From: Neobacillus sp. Marseille-Q6967
GTDB lineage: Bacteria; Bacillota; Bacilli; Bacillales; Cytobacillaceae
DNA: 64,000 nucleotides
NCBI RefSeq assembly: GCF_946151075.1
Contig: NZ_OX267715.1
Coordinates: 496,001 to 560,000 of the forward strand
Reading direction: 5' to 3'
Below, one piece after another: positions 52,398 through 60,090 of the stretch. Made by a program: the position numbers and the translations under genes. Each line of letters begins with the position of its first letter. Position 1 is the first letter of the stretch. The notes beneath the pieces were generated by a model. That model saw only the letters and a list, made by a program, of their open reading frames with translations. It was not told where the DNA came from and did no database searches.

Positions 52398-52645
52398 TGT
52401 TCACCAAAACCAAAGTAGTGATCCTCATAAGCTTGCTGTGCAGACTCCGATGTAGCAAAAAGAGCATCATCATCTTCAATGACATGAAAGGTTTCATTTA
52501 TAAACAAGGCTAATGAATTGGGGTCCTTAGGGTGTTGAACAATCTCGGCTGCCTTTATATTCGCTACCGATGGTACATGCGGATTACGATAGATTACAAA
52601 CACCTCGTCACCAGGCTTAGCACCCGCTATATCGATCATATCCAT
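52394..52645 (-). CDS. splA: Transcriptional regulator SplA-like
   Basis: The start is ATG 52645 (or 52639) after AAAGGATGG. The about 83-residue product carries GDEVFVIYRNPHVPSVANIK, AEIVQHPKDPN and LFINETFHVIEDDDALFATS, the pattern I recall for SplA, the negative regulator of spore photoproduct lyase splB in B. subtilis. No splB gene is in this window, so the target is elsewhere or different. It is 15 bases after the end of the 63-aa gene upstream, so they may share a transcript. Confidence 0.7.
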   Translation of the reverse strand: MDMIDIAGAKPGDEVFVIYRNPHVPSVANIKAAEIVQHPKDPNSLALFINETFHVIEDDDALFATSESAQQAYEDHYFGFGEQ

Positions 52646-52660
52646 AGTTATATCCATCCT

Positions 52661-52852
52661 TTAAAGATTCTCGTTTTGCTGGCGAATTTCGTCCCCAGCG
52701 ATCATCGTGTTTGCTTCCTCCAGGCTTTTGTGCTCATCTACAGAATCACCAGGAACATTTTTTTGATTAGGAAAAATAGACCCATTATTAATTGTCACTT
52801 GAGACTCTTTTGGGGCAGTTGTTAAATAGTCATTCTTTTTGGCTTTAGCCAT
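52661..52852 (-). CDS. Unknown small hydrophilic protein, 63 aa
   Basis: ATG 52852 follows ACAGGAGGTGTTTGT. The 63-residue product is hydrophilic (MAKAKKNDYLTTAPKESQV..., SVDEHKSLEEANTMIAGDE) with no cysteine. It lies directly upstream of splA in the same direction. Composition resembles small spore proteins but the family is not recognised. Confidence 0.6.
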   Translation of the reverse strand: MAKAKKNDYLTTAPKESQVTINNGSIFPNQKNVPGDSVDEHKSLEEANTMIAGDEIRQQNENL

Positions 52853-52917
52853 ACAAACACCTCCTGTTAGAAGGATTTGCATAAAATATAATGTTTATGC
52901 CCGCCTAATTTTAACTG

Positions 52918-52953
52918 AAAAAAACTCTCCAGCTTCATACTGGAGAGTTTTTC
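52918..52953. terminator. Terminator of the yhfH cluster
   Basis: AAAAACTCTCCAG / CTGGAGAGTTTTT around CTTCATA. Confidence 0.88.
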
Positions 52954-53088
52954 CTATTCTTCTTTTTTTGAAAGACAACGATCACATTCCATTAGATAAC
53001 TTTCAGCTTGTTCTTCCATGTGCTGTCCACATACTGGACATTCCTTTTTAGGTAAATTACGAAAAAATTCTACTGGATTCATTAACAT
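52954..53088 (-). CDS. yhfH: YhfH family zinc-finger-like protein, copy A
   Basis: The 44-residue product begins MLMNPVEFFRNLPKKECPVC and has Cys17-Cys20 and Cys35-Cys38, a four-cysteine treble-clef-like zinc site (CPVC ... CDRC). It is YhfH-like. ATG 53088 follows GGGAGTGTATTATA. It is the most divergent of three tandem copies (Val19 and Met33 where the others have Glu and Leu). Confidence 0.8.
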   Translation of the reverse strand: MLMNPVEFFRNLPKKECPVCGQHMEEQAESYLMECDRCLSKKEE

Positions 53089-53164
53089 TATAATACACTC
53101 CCTTTTTTAATACAGTTTATTTATTTTTTTTCTGTTGCAGTACAGCAATTTCAAAAAAAAGCAC

Positions 53165-53299
53165 TTACTCTTCTCTTTTAGATAGACAACGATCACATTC
53201 CAATAGATAGCTTTCAGCTTGTTCTTCCATGTGCTGCCCACACTCTGGGCATTCCTTTTTAGGTAAATTACGAAAAAATTCTACTGGATTCATTAACAT
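53165..53299 (-). CDS. yhfH: YhfH family zinc-finger-like protein, copy B
   Basis: The 44-residue product differs from copy C by one residue (MLMN versus MLMS) and from copy A by a few (ECGQH, YLLECDRC, SKREE). Same SD and same operator-like motif CTGTTGCAGTACAG upstream. It is the middle of three tandem copies 211 bp apart. Confidence 0.8.
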   Translation of the reverse strand: MLMNPVEFFRNLPKKECPECGQHMEEQAESYLLECDRCLSKREE

Positions 53300-53375
53300 T
53301 ATAATACACTCCCTTTTTTAATACAGTTTATTTATTTTTCCCCTGTTGCAGTACAGTAATTTCAAAAAAAAGCAC

Positions 53376-53510
53376 TTACTCTTCTCTTTTAGATAGACAA
53401 CGATCACATTCCAATAGATAGCTTTCAGCTTGTTCTTCCATGTGCTGCCCACACTCTGGGCATTCCTTTTTAGGTAAGTTACGAAAAAATTCAACCGGAC
53501 TCATTAACAT
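53376..53510 (-). CDS. yhfH: YhfH family zinc-finger-like protein, copy C
   Basis: The 44-residue product starts MLMSPVEFFRNLPKKECPEC. It is the first copy in the direction of transcription; its upstream region contains CTGTTGTAGTACAG and an alternate -10-like TTATAAACT. It has the four conserved cysteines of YhfH. Confidence 0.8.
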   Translation of the reverse strand: MLMSPVEFFRNLPKKECPECGQHMEEQAESYLLECDRCLSKREE

Positions 53511-53808
53511 TTAAATTCCTCCCTCTTTTAATACAGTTTATAAACTTTCTACCTGTTGTAGTACAGTATAATCAAAAAAAAGAATTTTGTGTAGACTTTT
53601 TAGAAAAAAAATTCTCTTTTTTCTAAAAAATAATTCTTTTTTCACAGAAATTATTTTGCACTTAAATGGCAGGAGTATGTATCATCAATAGTATTTATTT
53701 GGTTAAAATAATGTTTATTACAGGCGTAAATATTGCTTTCCAACTATTCGTTTTTATTTTACAATCAAATTAGACACAGAATTGTAACATTTGGAGGGGA
53801 TGCCGATA

Positions 53809-56352
53809 ATGGATCCTGAATTAGTAGCAAGTTATCCATATTTGATTATCATCGCTATTGGATTAACCATTATGGCTTCATATACAGGTTTAGATATGTT
53901 TACACTAGTAAAGGCTTCAAATAATAATAGAAGACTTCTTTACTTGGGTGGAACTTTTTCATTAGGGATTGGGATATGGGTAATGAATTTTCTCGGGTTA
54001 ATCGCTGCAGACATTCAGCGATTTTCGAGTTACCAAATTCCATTAACTGTATTATCGATTTTTATTGGTATAGCATTTACTGGTCTAGCTTTTATTCCGT
54101 TTTTTAGAAAAACAATTGATTTCTCCCATCTGTTGTATGGGAGTTTATTATTAACTGTTGCTGTTTTTTCCGTTCATATTACCAGCATTTATGCAATGAA
54201 CCTCATTATAAACTATCATATTCCGATACTAGTGATTACAGGAATTATCATATTTGGCTCGTTTTTACTTTCTTTATGGATATTGTTTTCTTCCAAAAAC
54301 TACGCAAAAGGGGACAGGGCTTGGCTGAAACCCATTAGTGCCTTAATTGTGGCAGGGACGATTGCGGAAGGCCACTTTTTACTAAAGAGAGCCACTTCTG
54401 TTAGCACAAATCATGAACTTGGGAATGCTGTTGGAAATGATGCGTCATTTTTAATTTATATTTTGTTGTTAATGACAGTTTTAATCATAAGTGGGTTAAT
54501 TGGCTCCAGTACTTTGATTAGTAAGCAGCTCGTCGAATCCGATGCGAATTTACGGGACATTACAGCTGCCTTAGATGCATCAAGCATTTTATCCATAACG
54601 GATCCTAAAGGACAGATTGTGTTCGTTAACGATAAGTTTGAAGAAATCTCACAGTATAAAAAAGAAGAAGTACTTGGGAGAAACATCCGTTTATTGAATT
54701 CCGGATACCATACAAAAGAGTTTTTTAAAGATTTATGGGAGACGGTTCGTACTGGAAAGGTATGGAGGGGCGAAATTTGTAATAGAACGAAGGACGGCAG
54801 ATTCTATTGGGTCGATACCACCATTGTTCCCTTTCTGAATAAAAAGGGGAAACCAACACAATATGTAGCGATACGCACGGATATCACAAATCGAAAGAAT
54901 GCAGAGAAGGCCCTTTTAAATTCCATTAAAGAAACTAGAGATATTACCTTCGCACTTGATCAATCATCCATTGTGGCCATTACCGATGAAAAGGGGAAAA
55001 TCACAAGTGTAAATGATAAGTTCTGTGAAATTTCGAAGTACAGCCGTGAAGAACTTATCGGCCAAGATCACCGGATACTAAACTCGGGGTATCATCCAAA
55101 AGAGTTTTTCAAAGAGCTATGGAGTACAATTGGTCAAGGAACAGTATGGAAGGGAGAAATCTGTAACCGGGCCAAGGATGGTTCTCTTTATTGGGTGGAT
55201 ACGACGATTGTTCCGTTTCTAAAAGAAAATGGGAAGCCTTATCAATATGTTGCCATTCGTACAGATATTTCAGATCGCAAGACAGCTGAACAGAATTTAA
55301 AAGAATCCGTAAAAGATAATAATGACATTCGTTTCGCACTTGATCAATCCACGATTGTGGCCTTTACGGATGCAAGAGGAATTATTACGAGTGTTAATGA
55401 TAAGTTCTGTGAAATTTCAAAATACACACGTGAAGAACTTATTGGAAAAGACCATAACATCCTTAACTCTGGCTTTCACTCAAAAGAGTTCTTTAAAAAT
55501 CTGTGGAGAACCATCGGGGAAGGAAAAGTATGGAAAGGTGAAATTAGAAATAAAGCAAAAGATGGTTCTCTTTATTGGGTCGATACGACAATTGTGCCGT
55601 TTTTGAATGAAAACGGCAAACCATATCAGTATGTTGCGATTCGAAATGATATTACAGAGAGAAAGAAAACCGAAGAGGTATTGCACCGACAAGATAAACT
55701 CGCTGCTGTTGGTCAATTAGCGGCTGGGGTAGCTCATGAAATTCGTAACCCATTAACTTCGATGAAGGGTTATGCAGAGTTCTTAACATTGGATGAAAAG
55801 GACCCTGAACGGTTGGAGTTTATCAACATCATATTAGATGAAATTGAGCGGGTTAACACGATTGTTGAGGATTTCATGGTATTAGCCAAACCAAAAATGA
55901 TTGAATTAGAAGAGAAAAATGTAGTTCCTGTTATCCAAAACGTTGTGTCTCTGCTCGAGTTCGAGGCTAGAAAGAAACATGTCCGCCTTACTTTTGATTG
56001 TCCGCATGAAATCATCCAGATTGAATGTGATGAAAACCGCTTAAAACAAGTGTTCTTGAATTTTATTAAAAATGGAATTGAGGCTATGCCAAACGGCGGA
56101 GAATTACACGTAAAAACGATGATTCATGATAATAATGTCCAAATATCGATTCAGGATACGGGTGTCGGAATACCAAAAGAAAAATTAAAGAAGCTCGGTG
56201 AACCCTTCTACACGACAAAGAAAAACGGTAATGGACTAGGATTAATGGTAAGCTTTAAAATTATTGAAAATCATAATGGTAAAGTATTCGTAGAAAGTGA
56301 ACCAAATAAAGGAACGACCTTCAATATTTTGCTGCCTGCGAAACCAGCATAA
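53809..56352 (+). CDS. MHYT-like membrane sensor histidine kinase with three PAS domains
   Basis: ATG 53809 is 11 bases after GGAGG; TTG 53791 would add 6 residues. Numbered from the TTG, the product has seven membrane segments (about 17-245) of degenerate MHYT type (MNFLGLIA, HITSIYAM, GHFLLKRA), then three PAS domains (about 253-370, 383-498, 511-626) of about 128-residue period and near-identical sequence, then HisKA with phospho-acceptor His649 (AHEIRNP), and a HATPase domain with N761, DTGVGI and NGNGLGL. It resembles sporulation/phosphorelay kinases of Bacillus that lack a partner response regulator. No regulator gene is adjacent. Confidence 0.88.
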   Translation: MDPELVASYPYLIIIAIGLTIMASYTGLDMFTLVKASNNNRRLLYLGGTFSLGIGIWVMNFLGLIAADIQRFSSYQIPLTVLSIFIGIAFTGLAFIPFFRKTIDFSHLLYGSLLLTVAVFSVHITSIYAMNLIINYHIPILVITGIIIFGSFLLSLWILFSSKNYAKGDRAWLKPISALIVAGTIAEGHFLLKRATSVSTNHELGNAVGNDASFLIYILLLMTVLIISGLIGSSTLISKQLVESDANLRDITAALDASSILSITDPKGQIVFVNDKFEEISQYKKEEVLGRNIRLLNSGYHTKEFFKDLWETVRTGKVWRGEICNRTKDGRFYWVDTTIVPFLNKKGKPTQYVAIRTDITNRKNAEKALLNSIKETRDITFALDQSSIVAITDEKGKITSVNDKFCEISKYSREELIGQDHRILNSGYHPKEFFKELWSTIGQGTVWKGEICNRAKDGSLYWVDTTIVPFLKENGKPYQYVAIRTDISDRKTAEQNLKESVKDNNDIRFALDQSTIVAFTDARGIITSVNDKFCEISKYTREELIGKDHNILNSGFHSKEFFKNLWRTIGEGKVWKGEIRNKAKDGSLYWVDTTIVPFLNENGKPYQYVAIRNDITERKKTEEVLHRQDKLAAVGQLAAGVAHEIRNPLTSMKGYAEFLTLDEKDPERLEFINIILDEIERVNTIVEDFMVLAKPKMIELEEKNVVPVIQNVVSLLEFEARKKHVRLTFDCPHEIIQIECDENRLKQVFLNFIKNGIEAMPNGGELHVKTMIHDNNVQISIQDTGVGIPKEKLKKLGEPFYTTKKNGNGLGLMVSFKIIENHNGKVFVESEPNKGTTFNILLPAKPA

Positions 56353-56389
56353 AGAAAACGGGAGATTTTTCTCCCGTTTTCTTTATTTG
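56352..56389 (+). terminator. Terminator after the histidine kinase gene
   Basis: AAAGAAAACGGGAGA / TCTCCCGTTTTCTTT around TTTT. Confidence 0.9.
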
Positions 56390-56429
56390 AATTAAATTTT
56401 CATATTAAAGACAAATTTTTTTTTGAAAA

Positions 56430-56443
56430 TGAAACCGTTTTCT
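56430..56443 (+). promoter_or_regulatory. Possible cre (CcpA) site upstream of the formate dehydrogenase gene
   Basis: TGAAACCGTTTTCT matches TGWAANCGNTNWCA except for the last base. It lies just before a TTGTCG...TATATA promoter-like pair (56443-56470), where CcpA would block RNA polymerase. Confidence 0.45.
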
Positions 56444-56502
56444 TGTCGGATAGATTAATATGATTATATAGGTACTTTATTTTTTTAACGGGAGGGAAGA
56501 GA

Positions 56503-58563
56503 ATGGGGGAAGCTAGCTACGTTAAAACAATCTGCGGATACTGTGGAACAGGCTGTGGGTTAGTTTTGGAAGTACAAGATAATAGAATTACGAAAATCCG
56601 CGGCGATAAAGAGGCTCCGGTTAATAAAGGTCAGACATGTGTGAAAGGAGCATTCGCCTACGAATATGTCCATTCAAGCAAGCGTTTAACATCTCCAATG
56701 ATTCGTAAGGCAGGCGCATTAGTGGAAACTTCGTGGGATGAAGCATACCGATATATAGCAGAAAAATTGGAAGCGATTAGAGACAATTGGGGTCCTAATG
56801 CAATTTCGATGTTTGCTTGTGCAAGAACAACCAATGAATCTAATTATATCACCCAAAAATTTATGAGGACGGTTATAGGCAGTAATAATATCGATGGCTG
56901 TAACCGAACCTGACACGCACCTAGCGTTGCCGGTCTGGCAACTGTATTTGGAAGCGGTTTCCCTACGAACACTTTGGAGGATTTTGACAGGGCAGAGGTA
57001 CTGTTGCTGATGGGCTCCAATACGACCGAGGCACACCCGATTATCGCGAATCGAATTAAAAAAGCAGTTAAATCCGGTTTGAGGGTCATTGTGATTGATC
57101 CAAGAAAAATTGAAATGGTGAAATCTGCCCACCGTCATTTACAAATTAAAGTTGGCACCGATATTGCGCTAATTAATGCTTTTTTAAGGATTATTATAAA
57201 AGAAAACTTATATAACCCTGAATTTATCCAGACGTATACGATTGATTTTGATTCTTTGAAGAAACAGGTAGAGCCGTATACTCCAGAATTTGCAGCAGCG
57301 ATAACAGGATTATCAGCAAAAGATATTATAACAACAGCAAGAGAATATGCTGTTTCAAGCGGTTCAATGATTGCCTACACACTGGGGATAACGGAACATC
57401 ATTGTGGCGTTAACAATGTCTTTGATATTGCAAACTTAGCATTACTCACTGGAAATATTGGAAAGCCGGGGGCAGGAATCATGCCGCTGCGGGGGCAAAA
57501 CAATGTACAGGGTGCAGGTGATATGGGCTGCCTTCCAAACCAATTAGCTGGAGCCATGAGCCTGACGAATGATGAATATAGAGACCGCTATGAGAAGGAA
57601 TGGAATGTTCAGTTAAATCCGATGGCTGGTGACACCCAAACGAGAACGTTTGACAGGATAGAATCAGGTGATTTAAAAGCTCTATATATCATTGGGGAAA
57701 ATCCGCTCCTTGCAGATGTTAATATGAATCATACAAAGGAATTGATGAAAAAACTAGATTTGCTAATTGTTCAAGAAATTTTCTTAACAGAAACAGCTAG
57801 TATCGCTGATGTCGTCCTGCCTGCTTGTTCATGGGGAGAGGTCGATGGGACCTATACCAATACGGATCGAAGAATTCAGAGAGTTCGAAAAGCAGTTGAA
57901 CCTCATCCAAATGTGAAGGAAGATTGGGAAATCCTATGCGAGTTATCAACAGTCATGGGATATCCGATGAGCTATTCCAGCAGCGAAGAAATTTGGAATG
58001 AAGTAAGAAAGTTAGCATGGGAAATGTATGGTGGAATATCCTACAGCAGACTCGAACAGGAGTACAGCATTCATTACCCGTGTCCAGATGAAAAACATCC
58101 AGGAACATTTGTCATGCATGAGAGGTTTTATCAAAATGCCCCCCATGTCAGGAAGTCGCCATTTGTACCTGTAGATTTTACACCGCCTATGGAACTTCCA
58201 GATAAAGAATTTCCATTTACTCTAACGACTGGAAGACGTTATGAGTACTATAATACACATTCGCAAACTCGTTATTATGCACCTGGAGTAAAAGTGAAAC
58301 AAACAGAAGAAACAGTCGATATTCACCCCGACGATGCTCTTGTATTAGGTATCCGGGATGGCGAGGTCGTTCAGGTCCGCTCTCGCAGGGGAGAGTTGAC
58401 GGTAAAAGCGAAAATAACAGAACAGGTCGTACCAGGGCTGGTGTTTATGAGTTTTCACTGGAGTGAAACCCCAACAAACGTTTTAACATTAAACGAATAT
58501 GACCCTATTTCAGGTACAGCAGAATATAAGGCATGTGCAGTCGCTATTTCTCGTATACAATGA
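56503..58563 (+). CDS. fdhF: Selenocysteine-containing formate dehydrogenase, molybdopterin subunit
   Basis: The frame runs from ATG 56503 (after GGGAGGGAAGAG) to 58563 with a single in-frame TGA at 56911-56913, read here as selenocysteine, giving 686 residues with Sec137 in NRT-Sec-HAPSVAGL. In non-seleno homologues (B. subtilis YrhE-type) this residue is Cys, and in E. coli FdhF it is Sec. [4Fe-4S] ligands are Cys11, Cys14, Cys18 and Cys46. A SECIS hairpin follows the TGA. The enzyme oxidises formate (or reduces CO2), and needs Mo/W-bis-MGD. No small subunit or FdhD is adjacent. One CDS, not two genes or a pseudogene. Confidence 0.93.
56926..56942 (+). promoter_or_regulatory. Bacterial SECIS element
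   Basis: GTTGCC-GGTCT-GGCAAC: a 6-bp stem with apical loop GGUCU, the E. coli fdhF SelB-binding loop. The loop begins 18 nt after the UGA, as in E. coli fdhF. Confidence 0.93.
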
Positions 58564-58592
58564 AAAAAGCCGGAATTATCCGGCTTTTTTTA
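58563..58592. terminator. Bidirectional terminator
   Basis: AAAAAAGCCGG / CCGGCTTTTTT around AATTAT. Confidence 0.9.
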
Positions 58593-59877
58593 CTGCTTGA
58601 GTAACAATTGTTGCTTTTCTTTGATAGTAGTACCAGTTAAGTGCGATAGAGATAACATAAAATGCGATGAAGAAGTAAAATGCTGTTACGTACGTTCCAG
58701 TTGAATTAATAGACCAAGCAAACAATTTTGGGATTAAGAATGAGCCGTAGGCTGCAAAAGCTGCTGTAAAACCAATGACAGGTGCTGCTTCCTTTGGAAT
58801 AAAGATGTTTGGTATCATTTGGAAGGTTGATCCAGACCCTATACCAGATGCCAAGAAGAGAATCAGGAATGAGGTCAAGAAACCAGCAAACTGTTTTGTA
58901 TTTAAGAAATGAATAACCCCTAATGCACCAATTCCCATAATTACTAATACGTATGCTGTTACTCTTGCACCGCCAAGTTTATCTGAAATCCAGCCGCCGA
59001 CTGGTCGAGCAGCCGCTGCTAAAAGGGCTCCTAAGAAGGCTAGAGACAGATGTTCTGGGAATTGTGATTTTAATAAGAGCGGGAATGCCGCTGAAAAGCC
59101 GATGAAAGAACCGAATGTCGCAACATATAAGACTGTCATAATCCAAGTGTGCTTGCGTTTCACAATGACAAATTGTGCCGAAACCGATTGTTTAGCTCCT
59201 GGAACATTATCCATTTTAAAAGCTGCTAGTAATGTCATGATAATAATTGGAATAACCCATATAAATGCTGCGTTTTGTAACCAAACTTCTTGGCCATTTG
59301 CTAAAACCTGACCACCTCCGACAAATGCAAATGCTCCCGTTGTAATGATTAGCGGTGTTACAAATTGAACTACAGATACTCCCATGTTACCTAATCCGCC
59401 ATTAATACCAAGTGCAGTGCCTTTTTCTTTTTGGGGAAAGAAAAAGCTGATATTCGCAGATGAAGAAGAAAAGTTACCGCCGCCAAGTCCACATAGAGCT
59501 GCTAATAAAAGCATCATCGAGTATGGGGTGTCTGGATTTTGAACGGCAATCCCGATGCCAATTGCTGGAATCGCCAGTATACCTGTAGAAATAACAGTCC
59601 AGTTTTTACCGCCAATCGAACCAACAGCAAAAGTATACATAAATCTAAGTGTTGCCCCGACAAGCCCTGGAACCGCTGCTAAAGTTAAAAGTTGCTCATC
59701 CGTAAAGTTAAAGCCAATATCATTTAATCTTGTAGCAACAACTGACCAAATTTGCCAAACAATAAATGCCAGCATAAGTGATGGGACAGAAATAGATAAA
59801 TTTCGTCTTGCATGTTTTTTTCCTTCATTGTTCCAGAATTTCTGATCCTCTGGATTCCAATAATTAATTCGTGCCAT
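58576..59877 (-). CDS. narK: Nitrate/nitrite transporter NarK
   Basis: The 433-residue product has a hydrophilic N-tail with an Arg/Lys-rich end, 12 membrane segments and NNP-family features: NGGLGNMG (first nitrate signature) and GIGSGSTFQM (second), and GWISDKLGGARV in loop 8-9. It probably imports nitrate or exchanges it for nitrite during anaerobic respiration. A perfect FNR site lies upstream. SD GGGAGAGATTAAT precedes ATG 59877. The nitrate reductase genes are not in the window. Confidence 0.92.
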   Translation of the reverse strand: MARINYWNPEDQKFWNNEGKKHARRNLSISVPSLMLAFIVWQIWSVVATRLNDIGFNFTDEQLLTLAAVPGLVGATLRFMYTFAVGSIGGKNWTVISTGILAIPAIGIGIAVQNPDTPYSMMLLLAALCGLGGGNFSSSSANISFFFPQKEKGTALGINGGLGNMGVSVVQFVTPLIITTGAFAFVGGGQVLANGQEVWLQNAAFIWVIPIIIMTLLAAFKMDNVPGAKQSVSAQFVIVKRKHTWIMTVLYVATFGSFIGFSAAFPLLLKSQFPEHLSLAFLGALLAAAARPVGGWISDKLGGARVTAYVLVIMGIGALGVIHFLNTKQFAGFLTSFLILFLASGIGSGSTFQMIPNIFIPKEAAPVIGFTAAFAAYGSFLIPKLFAWSINSTGTYVTAFYFFIAFYVISIALNWYYYQRKATIVTQAVKKAG

Positions 59878-59945
59878 ATTAATCTCTCCCTAAACCTTAT
59901 TGTTTTATCTTTTATGTTTTCTTGTGGTTGGTGTTTATGTTGTAA

Positions 59946-59989
59946 CTATAAACCACATGGTAACATGATTTTTGTGACGTACGTCACAA
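59946..59989 (-). promoter_or_regulatory. FNR box and promoter of narK
   Basis: TGTGA-CGTACG-TCACA (59974-59989) is a perfect, fully palindromic consensus FNR site. Minus-strand -10 TATAGT (59951-59946) is 33 bp away, placing the site at about -42. Confidence 0.9.
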
Positions 59990-60057
59990 AAATGGTGAAG
60001 GAACTGTGAACAAAGGCCCGAAGTCAAAAAGTTGTAATAATTAGCCCTTTTAAAAGA

Positions 60058-60088
60058 AAAATAGACTTTCCGAAGAAAGTCTATTGAT
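60058..60088. terminator. Terminator of the narK-PAS gene
   Basis: AATAGACTTTC / GAAAGTCTATT around CGAA, followed by TTTTTC on the minus strand. Confidence 0.88.
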
Positions 60089-60090
60089 TG

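Larger units (their letters stand above)
53132..53566 (-). promoter_or_regulatory. Repeated operator-like motif upstream of each yhfH copy
   Basis: CTGTTGCAGTACAG occurs at 53132-53145 and 53343-53356, and CTGTTGTAGTACAG at 53553-53566, about 43 bp from each start codon. The CTGT...ACAG arms make an imperfect palindrome. Confidence 0.45.
52954..53577. repeat. Three tandem 211-bp repeat units each containing yhfH
   Basis: The starts (53088, 53299, 53510) are 211 bp apart, and intergenic sequences are also nearly identical (TTAATACAGTTTAT, CTGTTGCAGTACAG, TTTCAAAAAAAAGCACTTACTC). Confidence 0.9.

Noticed and set aside
56503-56913. Reading the formate dehydrogenase as a 136-aa truncated gene plus a separate gene from 56974
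   Set aside because: Both parts are in one frame and the TGA sits at the Sec position followed by a SECIS with correct spacing.
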